Of a stretch of 64,000 nt of DNA, positions 50,017 through 58,161 are shown in pieces. The notes beneath the pieces are model-generated. The model did not search any database. It was not told the origin of the DNA and saw only the letters and a program-made list of their open reading frames with translations. This DNA comes from Nonomuraea guangzhouensis (GTDB taxonomy: Bacteria > Actinomycetota > Actinomycetes > Streptosporangiales > Streptosporangiaceae). Within the stretch, counting starts at the first letter, position 1. Each line of letters starts with the position of its first letter. The stretch lies in assembly GCF_019396345.1 (NCBI RefSeq), contig NZ_JAHKRM010000005.1:124001-188000 (forward strand), read 5' to 3'. The position numbers were made by a program, and so were the translations under genes.

Positions 50017-51000
50017 GATGACGATCTTGCCTACCTGGGTGTTGGACTCCATGTGGTGGTGGGCTTCGACGATGTCGGTCAGGTCGAAGGTGCGGTCGAT
50101 CACCGGGGTGAGTGCTCCGGCGCGCAGGCCGTTGGTGATGAACGCCTCGGCTCGGCGGGTGCGCTCAATGTCGGCGAACAGGTGGAAAATTGCGTAGCCG
50201 TAGACGTTGATCGGCCACCACATCGGCAGTGGGGTGGGCCGTCCGTCCAGCGAGCCGTAGACGATCAGCATGCCGTCCGGGGCCACCGCCTGGGCGAGAT
50301 CGGGCAGGCCGGGACCGGCGACGCCGTCGAAGACCAGGCGTGCGCCCCGGTCGCCCGTGAGCGCGTGCACCTGCTTGACCACATCCCCGTCGTCGGTGGC
50401 GATCACATGTGCGGCGCCCGCCCGCAGGAGCCGGTCGGTCTTGGCGTCGGTCCTGGTCACCGCGATGGGCGTGGCGCCCAGGTAGGCGGCGATCTGGATG
50501 GCCGCCAGACCGACGCTGCTGGAGGCGGCCGTGACGACCACGGGATCGCCGGGTTGCAGCCGCCCGACTTCGACCAGCGCGCCGTAGGAGGTAAAGGCGG
50601 GCACCCAGATGGCCGCGCCGGTCACGGCGTCCATGTGATCCGGGCGGCGGATCAGCCGCCGCGCCGCCACGATGGCCCGATCGGCGTAGATGCCATGGAT
50701 GGACATCCCCTCGTCGTTCGGCTTGGCCACGATGCTGACCGCGTCTCCGACGGCGACATCCGCCACGTCCGGTCCGACGGCCTCCACGACACCGGCGGCC
50801 TCGGTGCCCAGGCGCGAGGCGGGCAATACCGCGTCGTAGTAGTAGCGGCCCGTACGCAGGAACGCCTCGCCTCGGTTGAGGCCGAACGCGTCGATGCGCA
50901 CCCGCACCTCACCGGGACCGGGCTCACCGATCTCCACGTCTGCGAGGTAGAGCACCTCGGGGCCGCCGAGCTCGTCGAACAGCACTGTCCTGGCTTTCAT
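50002..51000 (-). CDS. Zinc-independent MDR oxidoreductase (quinone oxidoreductase-like)
   Basis: A 332-residue medium-chain dehydrogenase/reductase. GroES-like N-terminal half with GPGEVRVRIDAFGLNRGE and LGTEAAGVVEAVG; NAD(P)-binding half with VVTAASSSVGLAAIQIAAYLGA. The Cys/His structural-zinc loop is missing, as in the quinone oxidoreductase group. The C-terminus ends FDLTDIVEAHHHMESNTQVGKIVITV. ATG 51000. Divergent from the WHG-type TetR gene; probably its regulated target. Confidence 0.9.
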   Translation of the reverse strand: MKARTVLFDELGGPEVLYLADVEIGEPGPGEVRVRIDAFGLNRGEAFLRTGRYYYDAVLPASRLGTEAAGVVEAVGPDVADVAVGDAVSIVAKPNDEGMSIHGIYADRAIVAARRLIRRPDHMDAVTGAAIWVPAFTSYGALVEVGRLQPGDPVVVTAASSSVGLAAIQIAAYLGATPIAVTRTDAKTDRLLRAGAAHVIATDDGDVVKQVHALTGDRGARLVFDGVAGPGLPDLAQAVAPDGMLIVYGSLDGRPTPLPMWWPINVYGYAIFHLFADIERTRRAEAFITNGLRAGALTPVIDRTFDLTDIVEAHHHMESNTQVGKIVITVQH

Positions 51001-51073
51001 CAGGCAAATCCCCTCTAACTACTGTTTCGGTCACCGCTGACACCCCTCAGTGGGTGTTCGCCGTTCAAAGAAA

Positions 51074-51084
51074 GAACGCCGTTC
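51074..51084. promoter_or_regulatory. Palindrome in the MDR/TetR divergent promoter
   Basis: GAACGCCGTTC is a perfect 11-bp palindrome, with an overlapping half-repeat CGCCGTTCA 15 bp away (51059-51067). The 130-bp gap is otherwise unremarkable, with one further ACACCC...GGGTGT inverted repeat at ~51039-51058. Confidence 0.5.
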
Positions 51085-51130
51085 AGACTTTGTGCGCCGT
51101 ACTCTAACGTAGCGCTGTAAGCTGTCAAGC

Positions 51131-51856
51131 GTGCAAGAGCAGACAGTGGGCCGACGGGCACGGTTGCGGGCGCAGACCACCGCGGAGATCAAAGCCATCG
51201 CGCTAAAGCACCTGACAGAGGGCGGCCCCGACGCGGTCTCACTACGGGCGATCGGCCGCGAGATGGGCATGAGCGGCAGCGCCATCTACAGCTACTTCGA
51301 CACCCGGGACGCGTTGATCACCACCTTGATCAACGACATCTACACCTCGCTGCTGGATCAGGTGGAGACGGCACGCGACACCGTCGCCCCCGACGACATC
51401 GCCGGCCGGATCCTGGCCTGGGGGCAGGGTGTGCGCGCCTGGTCCCTGGCCAACCCCGAAGGCTTTCGCCTCATTTACGGCGATCCGGTGGCCGGCTACC
51501 ACGCGCCCGCCGGCGGGCCGGCCCCTGAGGCCGCCAAACGCGCCTGCCTGGGACTCACCGAACTCGCCGCTGCCGCCTGGCCGTACGCGAGAGCCACCCA
51601 GACATCCACCGACCACCAGTGGTCGGACTTCTCCCCCGGCCTGGTCGAAACCGTCCGCGAGCATTTCCCCGACCTGCCCCCGGCCGCCGTCGCCCTCGCG
51701 CTGCGCATGTGGGGTCGCATGCACGGCCTGATCTCCCTGGAGGTCTACGGCCACCTCGGTACGCAGACCGGCGATCCCGCTAAGCTCTACCACGCCGAAC
51801 TGCTCGACCTGATCAGATCGCTGGAGCTGCCGCCGACGACTTCGACCACTACCTGA
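51131..51856 (+). CDS. TetR-family regulator with a C-terminus rewritten by a repeat
   Basis: A 241-residue regulator from GTG 51131. HTH VSLRAIGREMGMSGSAIYSYF at ~40-60; the C-terminal ligand domain has the WGRMHGLISLEVYGHL segment typical of the WHG group. The last eight residues (PPTTSTTT) are encoded inside the ~153-bp repeat starting at 51831, in a frame different from the ABC-F frame, so the native C-terminus was probably replaced. Likely controls the divergent MDR/SnoaL genes. Confidence 0.88.
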   Translation: MQEQTVGRRARLRAQTTAEIKAIALKHLTEGGPDAVSLRAIGREMGMSGSAIYSYFDTRDALITTLINDIYTSLLDQVETARDTVAPDDIAGRILAWGQGVRAWSLANPEGFRLIYGDPVAGYHAPAGGPAPEAAKRACLGLTELAAAAWPYARATQTSTDHQWSDFSPGLVETVREHFPDLPPAAVALALRMWGRMHGLISLEVYGHLGTQTGDPAKLYHAELLDLIRSLELPPTTSTTT

Positions 51857-51983
51857 TCTTCACGGCCGACGGCCGGGACCGCGAGGCGGCCGAGCCGGTG
51901 TGGGATCGGTGAGGAACTCCCGCAGGGCCGGGGCCAGCGCCCGCGGGTCACGTCGTGCGTCTGGCCCGCCAGTGTGCGATGCC
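51831..51983. repeat. ~153-bp direct repeat, copy 2 (second ABC-F 3' end)
   Basis: Partner of 49417-49570. It preserves the ABC-F codons for the last 26 residues in frame up to their TGA, with two missense and several silent changes, plus the start of the alpha/beta hydrolase remnant now carrying a one-base deletion. Confidence 0.92.
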
Positions 51984-52126
51984 AACCGCCACGCGCCCGG
52001 CCGCCGTGGTACCCCGTCGCGCGGCCAGCGTTCCAGCGCGGCCGCGAACGCGTCCTGCGTGCAGTCCTCGGCCAGCTCCCAGTCACCGGTCATCCGGATG
52101 AGCGTGGCGAGATGACCTGCTGTCCC
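51980..52126 (-). pseudogene. Internal fragment of an ECF sigma factor (ECF42-like)
   Basis: The minus strand encodes HLATLIRMTGDWELAEDCTQ then DAFAAALERWPRDGVPRRP, the sigma-2 region of ECF factors that travel with YCII/DGPF proteins. Its N-terminus is fused directly to the end of the DGPF fragment and its C-terminus runs into the repeat, so only ~48 residues survive. Confidence 0.7.
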
Positions 52127-52384
52127 ACGCGCGCCCACGGATGGGCGGCGGCCAGCTCGATGGCCTCGTCGAGGTCGGCGCAGTCGATCACGCTGAACCC
52201 GCCGATCTGATCCTTGGTCTCGGCGAACGGCCCGTCGGTCAGCAGCACCTCGTCACGCCGTACGCGCAACGTGGCTGAGTCGCTGTTGGGCCGCCGTCCC
52301 GTCGCGCCCCGCAGGATTCCGCGGCGCTTCATGTCCTCGATCCAGCCGCCGCAGCCGACCATGTCCGGATCATGGCCGGCGACC
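52118..52384 (-). pseudogene. YCII-related (DGPF-domain) protein, truncated at both ends
   Basis: Reads MVGCGGWIEDMKRRG, LLTDGPFAETKDQIGGFSVI and CADLDEAIELAAAHPWARVG. This is the DGPF/YCII partner of ECF42-type sigma factors. The first ~25 residues are missing exactly where the transposon's left end begins (reading frame open to base 52384), and the last ones are replaced by the sigma fragment. Confidence 0.75.
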
Positions 52385-52436
52385 TGCCAAGTGCCACGAG
52401 AGTGTCAGTGAGTTTCTGCCATGAGAATGTCAGTGA
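52385..52436. repeat. Left transposon end with two 20-bp motifs
   Basis: TGCCAAG then TGCCACGAGAGTGTCAGTGA (52392-52411) and TGCCATGAGAATGTCAGTGA (52417-52436), 25 bp apart. A degenerate third copy may start at 52437. Such arrays are where DDE transposases of this class bind. Confidence 0.85.
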
Positions 52437-52447
52437 TGCCGGTCATG

Positions 52448-53227
52448 TCACGTCTCTGGGTCAAGCAGCAGGGTGTCATGGAGATCGATGGGGATGTTCA
52501 GGCTGAAGGCGACCTCGGGAATGAGCGTGATCGCGGTGGGTTGGCCGTTGGCATCGATACGGCAGGTGATGTAGCCGGCGGCGATGGCGGCGTCCAGCAG
52601 TTCGGGATTGCGGATCAGCACCTCGCGGATGCGCCGGCGGTCACAGTACCCGGCGCGGTAGGCGATGAGGGCCATCCCGGTCATGGGGCCTTGTTGCTGG
52701 TAGGCGAGCTGCTGAAGCCGTGTGCGGGCATCGGGGTCGAGGACGTCGGACGGGACGATGAGCCGTTGGGCGCGGTCGTCACCGGCGATGAGACGAAGGC
52801 TCTGGTGCCCCGGGAGCCGCTGGGCGAGGTGGTTCGTGGCCGCCTGGGCGCGTTCGAGTGGCCAGTCCAGAATGTGAGCGATCTGGTCCAGGCGCAGTGG
52901 CTGGCCGAGAGCCAGGGCGAGGACGGCGTGAACGCGGTCGGTGTCGCTGGGAGAGTCCACGGTGGGTGCGGGGCTGGTCGGGTCGGTGCGGTCGTCGGGG
53001 CGGGTGTCGACGGGTTGGAGCCAGTCGGGCCAGGGCAGGTTGAGGTGGCTGGCCATGGCCCGGATCGCTCGTACGGGCAGCTCGTCGAGGTCGGCGGCGG
53101 TGATGAACTGGCGGATGCGGTGAACGGGTAAGCCGAGCAGGTCGGCGAGCTGCTCGCCGGTCATGCCGTGGTTTCGGGCCCGGCGCAGGAGCCAGGTTCC
53201 GAGCGGCTCGGGCTGGTTCATGTCCAT
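52448..53227 (-). CDS. HTH-containing transposon protein (orf259)
   Basis: A 259-residue protein encoded next to the left end. Residues ~8-68 (LGTWLLRRARNHGMTGEQLA to IRAMASHLNLPWPDWL) form an XRE- or TniQ-like helical DNA-binding domain; a second HTH-like segment at ~100-140 (LDQIAHILDWPLERAQAATN) follows a Pro/Asp-rich linker. No TniQ zinc motif is present, so I do not call it TniQ, although its position fits a target-selection or end-binding factor. Intact; overlaps orf275 by 10 bp. Confidence 0.7.
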   Translation of the reverse strand: MDMNQPEPLGTWLLRRARNHGMTGEQLADLLGLPVHRIRQFITAADLDELPVRAIRAMASHLNLPWPDWLQPVDTRPDDRTDPTSPAPTVDSPSDTDRVHAVLALALGQPLRLDQIAHILDWPLERAQAATNHLAQRLPGHQSLRLIAGDDRAQRLIVPSDVLDPDARTRLQQLAYQQQGPMTGMALIAYRAGYCDRRRIREVLIRNPELLDAAIAAGYITCRIDANGQPTAITLIPEVAFSLNIPIDLHDTLLLDPET

Positions 53228-54045
53228 ACGGGGGTGCTCAGGTCCAGGGCGTGTGCGTCGCCGACGAGGTTGCGCAGGGCCAGGCGGCGTTGCCTCATCC
53301 AGAGGGTTCCGTGCCCGGCGGGGGGCTCAGCGTCGATGGGGCGGGCGTCGCCGGAGGCGGTGGTGGCTGCCAGGGCTCGTTCGGCCAGGACGCGCAGATC
53401 TTGGTGCGGTTTGGTGACGCCGAAGAACGGGTCGGTTGACCGGGCGCCCTGCAGGTGGCGGAAGGCGAGGTGGGCCAGCAGCGCGGGCCGGGCGAGGTAG
53501 GGGACGGGCAGGGACTCGCCGTTGATCTTCAAGGTGGTTGCGGTGGCGGTGAGGTCGTCCATGGTCAGCTCGGTGGGGTGCCAGTACCGTTCGCGGTCTC
53601 GCCGGTCGAAGGGGAACAGCAGGTAGAGGGTCGCGGCGGCGGCCTGCGTGGTGGAGATGACCCGGTTGATGGCCGCGACCGCGACGGGGCTCAGGCGGTG
53701 GCCCAGCCCGGGCTCGCCGGGCCAGGCCTGGTGGTGCAGCAGCAGCCCGTCGCGCAGGAAGGCCGCCTGGGTGGCGCGCAGCCGGACCAGGGCTTCGCCG
53801 GCGGTGGCGGACCGGTAGAGGCGGGCGGCCAGGTGCAGGCTGAGCGGTAGCGCGAGCTGGGTGGGTGCCTGATGGACCTCTCCGATTCTGCGGTGGCTGC
53901 TCAGCCAGGCGCGAGCATCGGTGAAGGTGCGCAGCCACAGCTGGTCGACCCGGTCGGCGGTGCTGCGGTCCAGGGAGCGGACGCAGGCGGCGCGGAAGGT
54001 CAGGAAATTGTCGGTGGGCAGGTCGTTGGAGATGAGGTCGCTCAC
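53218..54045 (-). CDS. Transposon protein orf275, probably the C-terminal part of a frameshifted gene
   Basis: A 275-residue, mostly helical protein with no family I recognise: FRAACVRSLDRSTADRVDQL near the N-terminus, LSPVAVAAINRVISTTQAAA mid-way, RERYWHPTELTMDDL after it. GTG 54045 lacks a ribosome binding site, and the frame is open upstream (STAIASAVSDL). The preceding ATPase-like frame loses coding character exactly here, so one original gene of ~450 residues split by a single-base shift near 54078-54082 is likely. Confidence 0.62.
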   Translation of the reverse strand: MSDLISNDLPTDNFLTFRAACVRSLDRSTADRVDQLWLRTFTDARAWLSSHRRIGEVHQAPTQLALPLSLHLAARLYRSATAGEALVRLRATQAAFLRDGLLLHHQAWPGEPGLGHRLSPVAVAAINRVISTTQAAAATLYLLFPFDRRDRERYWHPTELTMDDLTATATTLKINGESLPVPYLARPALLAHLAFRHLQGARSTDPFFGVTKPHQDLRVLAERALAATTASGDARPIDAEPPAGHGTLWMRQRRLALRNLVGDAHALDLSTPVWT

Positions 54046-54574
54046 GGCCGACGCGATGGCGGTAGAAGGTGGTCTGGGGGCGCAGCCGGTCCAACTCCTG
54101 AGGCCCGAAGACGGTGACCCGGGAATCGGCCTCGCCGTGCATGGCGGTGATCACCGAGCTGGCGGTGGTGCGGGAGGCATCGATAAGCCACAACCTGGTG
54201 CGGTTCGCACGGGGCAGGCCGATCAGCTCGCGCAGGTAGGGAGTGAACTGCGGGGGCACGGTGTGGGCGCGGTCGACGACCAGGTGAGATAGCCGGTAGC
54301 CGGTGACCCAGGCCAGGGTCTGCTCCCAAGGACGCAGCGGGGCCGGCAGCCGGGCGGGCAGCGACTTGCCGAGCCCTTCCAGGACACAGAACAGGAAGTC
54401 CTTCGTCGAGCTGCTGTAGGGGACGGGGCGCAGCACCACGATGCCGTGGTCGGGGTCGCCCAGCTGGCGGAGCCGCTGGTGGGTGGCGGGCAGGTCGCCG
54501 GGGTCGCGGATCACGGTGACCTGCACCGGTCCGGCGGCGGAGTGGTCGTCAGCGGGCAGGTCATCGGCGGGCAA
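54046..54574 (-). pseudogene. ATPase-like N-terminal part of the orf275 gene (frameshifted)
   Basis: This frame encodes GIVVLRPVPYSSSTKDFLFC, YRLSHLVVDRAHTVPPQFT and RTRLWLIDASRTTASSV, which look like a degenerate P-loop ATPase with a Walker-B-like LVVDRAH but no Walker A. After LRPQTTFYRH it turns into Arg/Pro-rich non-coding sequence, while orf275 begins in another frame. A CCCCC run at 54078-54082 is the likely site of the shift. Start uncertain (TTG 54574 or GTG 54526); overlaps the upstream ATPase stop. Confidence 0.55.
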
Positions 54575-55339
54575 TGTCAGGGCCTCCGCCGTGCAGCGCG
54601 AACGCGTTGGTGACGATCTCCTCATCGATGACCGAGCGGCCGGTGCGCTGGGCGAGCAGGTGCGCGGTGGAGGAGAACGACGCCCAGTTACGCCAGATCC
54701 CGTGAGCGAACCGATCATCGATGTAGTGCAGCAGTTCGTCGTCGACCGCCTGGTAGATCGGGTGGTAGCCGCGGATCGCGTCGGGGACGATGTCGCGCTG
54801 CAGCGGAGTGATGGCCAGGCGCCGCCAGATGCGTGAGGCCAGCATCGGCTCGCGGGAGAGCACCTCCCAGCAGCCGTGCCCGCCGACGTACAGCAGCCCG
54901 AACCGGGTGTCGGGGTCGTCGTGCAGGTGCCGCAGCAGCTCGATCCCGTGCCCGGTCAGCCGTTGCGCCTCATCGACCACGATCAGCCGCGGGATGCGGG
55001 CCAGCTCGGCGATCAGCTCGCGGGTGAGGTGGAAACGGCTCTTGGACGAGCCTTGGCTGCCGGTCAGCGCCAGCAGCAGCGCGTCCACGATCTGGCGCAG
55101 CGTGGGCTGCGGGCTGAACGACACGGTGTACACGCTCGGCGCCTCCAGCCGTCCGGTGCCGGCGGCCAGTGCCTGGGCGCAGGTCCGCACGGCGAATGTC
55201 TTGCCGAGCCCGGCGTTGCCGTGGATCACCCGACCGCCCGGTGGGCGGTGATGTCGGTGACCACATGCCGGGCCAGCTGCAGCTGAGGGGTGGCGATGAT
55301 CCGGGCGCCGGGCGGCCCGGCTTCGGGAGCCCTCACCAT
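54561..55339 (-). pseudogene. AAA ATPase of the transposon, TniB/TnsC-like, with one frameshift
   Basis: Restored, it is ~258 residues: start MVRAPEAGPPGARIIATPQ at 55339, then LARHVVTDITAHRAVG, then Walker A GNAGLGKT, Walker B RLIVVDEAQRL, sensor LLYVGGHG and arginine-rich RIWRRL. The N-terminal 37 codons end at a TGA because one G is missing from a run at 55229-55232; the remainder is open from GTG 55229 and could still be translated. This family regulates the transposase and target choice. It overlaps the transposase gene stop by 7 bp. Confidence 0.8.
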
Positions 55340-56961
55340 GGCCGTCCCTCCTCGCCCTGGTCCAGATGGGTCAGATGGGCCAGATCGACCGGCTCGATCG
55401 GGCCGATCGGCCCCAACCCCAGCAGGCTCACGCTGGATTCGGCCCACAGATCGGCCTGCGCCAGGGGAAGCCGGCCGGTGTCGGCCGCCGGGATGCGCCG
55501 GGCCGACTCGGCGCTCTCCTGGCTGGCCGACAGGGTCGCCAGCCGGCGGCGCCCGCGTTTCCGGGCTGCACTGCGCTGTGCGGCGGCCTGCTTCTCCTGG
55601 GCGCGGGCGGCGGCGTAGAACTGCTCTTCCTGCTCGCCGGTGAGCGCGTCACGCGGGTGGCAGGTGGCCAGGAACTCCCCGTTGAGGTAGACGTGGATCT
55701 GCCGGTCATCATGCGGCATGTACCGGATCACCACCTGCTGCCCGCGCCGTTCGCGGATCAGCCCGCCCGCATCGACCCAGGTCAGATTCCGGAAGCGGAT
55801 CCCGCGCGGGCCGATGGTGCGCGGAGCGGCGGCCAGCAGCAGATGCCGCAGCTGCTGCTCGGGCACGTCGAAGATCGCGGTGACATCCTCGGCCCAGGCC
55901 TGCGCCGGCGTGCGGCCGTCCAGCTCGCTGTGGCGGTGCTCGGTGTTGTAGGACCGCACCCAGGCACTGAAGATCGACGCGAAGGTCTCCAGCCCCAGCG
56001 GGAGCACCGTCTCCTCCCCGGCCGCGGCTGCCTCGGCGTACGCCTCGCGTGCGCGCGCCCGGGCCGGCCAGCCGCCCGCTCGCCTCCCGGGCGGCGCCGG
56101 TGTAGCCGGGCAGCGTACACAGCAGCATCTGCTCGACGGTCAGGAACGCGCGCTCGATCTTGCCCTTCTTGTTGGGCTGATAGCCGGGCATCCGCCGACA
56201 CTCGACGCCGAGCGCCCCGGTCGCCGCCTGCACGGACGCGGCGGCGAACTCCAGCCCCTGGTCCAGACGCAACAAGCTGGGGACGCCGTGCGCGGGCCCG
56301 GTGGCCGGATCCTGCAGCATGCCCATGCGTAACGCCGTCAGCACCGTGCCGGCGTGCGGGGTCAACGCGATCGCCCACCCGGTGATCAGGCGGGTGGCGT
56401 CGTCGAGAAACATCGTCACCCACGGGGTGACGGCCTTGCCGCGGGGCGGCAGCACCACGATGGGCAGGTTCTTGTGATCGCCCTCCCACACTGGTTGCGG
56501 AAAGTCGCCGGGCGCTGCAGGTAGACCAGCTTGGCCCGCCGGGCCCGCTCCCCGCCGCTCACCCCGGCCACGAACGCCGGCGTGAGTTCCTCGGTGAAGG
56601 CCCGGTATAACGAGCGCAGCGCCACCGGCGGCGCGCCCGCCCAGCCCTGCAGCAGGTCGGCGTCGATCGGCGCCCCGGCGGCCGTCGTACGCCCCGCGAT
56701 CGCTGCCGTACGAGCCCGGTGCACCGCCGCGACGTTCCCGCCGAAGTCGGTGAACGCCGCGATGTCGGTCGGAGACAAGGTGAACCGCGGCCGCGGCCGC
56801 CGTGGGCGGCTCAGCCGACGCCACACCGTCCGCTCGGCCACGCCCAGCCGGGCCGCCGTCGCTTTGACCTCGGCTGTGACGGACTTTCCGTCATCGCTCA
56901 GCTGCCGCAGCCGATACAGCGCCGCCTCTCACTGCTCCGGGGTCGTCCGGCTCCCGCTCAT
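55333..56961 (-). pseudogene. DD(35)E transposase (TniA/TnsB-like), nonsense codon plus two frameshifts
   Basis: Original gene of ~540 residues starting MSGSRTTPEQ at 56961, overlapping the resolvase stop by 4 bp. HTH segment AEVKATAARLGVAERTVWRR; rve core with Asp in VWEGDHKNLPIVV, Asp in LRLDQGLEF and Glu in NKKGKIERAF, the last two 35 residues apart; C-terminal VRSYNTEHRHSELDGRTPA and a beta-barrel. Lesions: TGA at codon 11 (56929-56931), a one-base loss near 56490 (between RPATFRNQ and VWEGD) and a one-base gain near 56055-56065 (before AREAYAEAAAAGEE). The catalytic residues survive in separate frames. Confidence 0.85.
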
Positions 56962-57541
56962 GCGCTCTGCTGGGCTTTCACCCGATCCAGGACCCGGTAG
57001 ACGGTCGCACGGCCGACGGTGAAGACCTCCATCAGGTCCGCGATGCTGTACTCGCCGGAGGCGTGCATGCGCACCAGTTCGGCCTGCTGGCGGACCGACA
57101 GTTTGGGCTGCTTGCCCTTGAGCCTGCCCTTGGAGCGGGCGATCGCCATGCCCTCACGCGTGCGCATCTTCAGCAGGTCGGCCTCGAACTCGGCGAAGAC
57201 CGCCAGCATGTTGAAGAACATCTTCGACATGGGGTCGGCGGGATCGTAGATGCTTCCGCCGAGCGAGAGGCGAATGCCGCGATCGACGAGCGTGTCGCCG
57301 ATGTCGCGGGCGTCGGGGACCGAGCGGGCGAGGCGGTCGAGTTTGGGGACGACCAAGGTGTCGCCGGCGCGTACGGCTGCCAGGGCCTGGTCAAGGCCGG
57401 GGCGGCTGCGGTTGGTTCCGGTCAGGCCTTGTCGAGGTAGATGCGGTCGTCGGCGACGCCGAGGGAAGCGAGGATCTCGCGCTGGGAGGTGAGGTCTTGC
57501 AGGACGGTCGAGCATCTGGCGTAGCCGATCAGTTCTCCCAC
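56958..57541 (-). pseudogene. Serine resolvase of the transposon, one frameshift
   Basis: Start GTG 57541: ELIGYARCSTVLQDLTSQRE with catalytic Ser, then IYLDK followed by a TGA; the main frame resumes GLTGTNRSRPGLDQALAAV, KLDRLARSVPDARDI, EFEADLLKMRTREGMA and a C-terminal HTH (YSIADLMEVFTVGRATVYRV). A single G is missing near 57425-57428 (AAGGCC instead of AAGGGCC). The enzyme normally resolves cointegrates, as TniR does in Tn5053. Confidence 0.85.
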
Positions 57542-57638
57542 CCGCCGATCGTACCGTTTAGCCCCCCATCACCGGACAGTTTCACGGACTACCTATCTGA
57601 GACGACGTCGCCGCAGGTCGCGTCGCCACCGACCGACG

Positions 57639-57654
57639 ACGAGACGTGTCTCGT
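57639..57654. promoter_or_regulatory. Palindrome between resolvase and passenger genes (possible res site)
   Basis: ACGAGACGTGTCTCGT has 7-bp perfect arms. It lies in the 181-bp non-coding stretch 57542-57722 immediately upstream of the resolvase start, where res sites usually sit. No further repeats could be assigned with confidence. Confidence 0.4.
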
Positions 57655-57722
57655 TGAGCGTTCCCCTTACGAACGCGGTTTGCCCGTCCGCAGCGGCACC
57701 TACTGCTTCAGGCAGAGGACCC

Positions 57723-58106
57723 CTATGGTCGGTTGAGGTGTATGGCCCGCCTGGAAATGCGCCAGCCGTCGGCAGCGCGCCGCAGTTCGTCGGTGTAGAC
57801 GGCGCTGATGACGGTGCCGCCGTCCATGACGCCCAGGCCTTTGGACCGGACACGAGCCTCCTCGCCCGGCCCTTCCGACACGACGATGTTCGTCGTGTGA
57901 TGAGCGCGCGCGTGCCCGTCGGAGCTCAGGACGGAAGTGATCGCCTCCAGCCCGGCGACCGGCTCGAAGCCGAAAGCGCTTGCGTCCCATACCGCGTCCT
58001 TTGTGAGGACTTCGCCGAGGCGGCCCCACTCGCGGTCGTCCATGATGTGGCCCCATAGGGCAAGGACCTGTGCTATTTCGACGGTGTCTTCGTTGGTGGG
58101 TTTCAT
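57723..58106 (-). CDS. SnoaL-like (NTF2-superfamily) passenger protein
   Basis: A 127-residue SnoaL_4-type protein: EIAQVLALWGHIMDDREWGRL, FTEDA-like LTKDAVWDAS, HHTTNIVV and the C-terminal DGWRISRRAIHL. ATG 58106 has AAAGGG 5 bp upstream. Members include polyketide cyclases and dehydratases. Likely co-transcribed with the SDR gene 55 bp upstream. Intact, unlike the transposition genes. Confidence 0.86.
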   Translation of the reverse strand: MKPTNEDTVEIAQVLALWGHIMDDREWGRLGEVLTKDAVWDASAFGFEPVAGLEAITSVLSSDGHARAHHTTNIVVSEGPGEEARVRSKGLGVMDGGTVISAVYTDELRRAADGWRISRRAIHLNRP

Positions 58107-58161
58107 GTCGGCCCTTTCGATCTCTGTGTCGCGGGAGGAAGCGAGTGGCTGCGGGCGTCGC

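Noticed and set aside
54561..56007. Programmed ribosomal frameshifting as used by some insertion sequences
   Set aside because: Too many independent shifts, in different directions, plus a nonsense codon and loss in the resolvase; decay or sequencing error is simpler.
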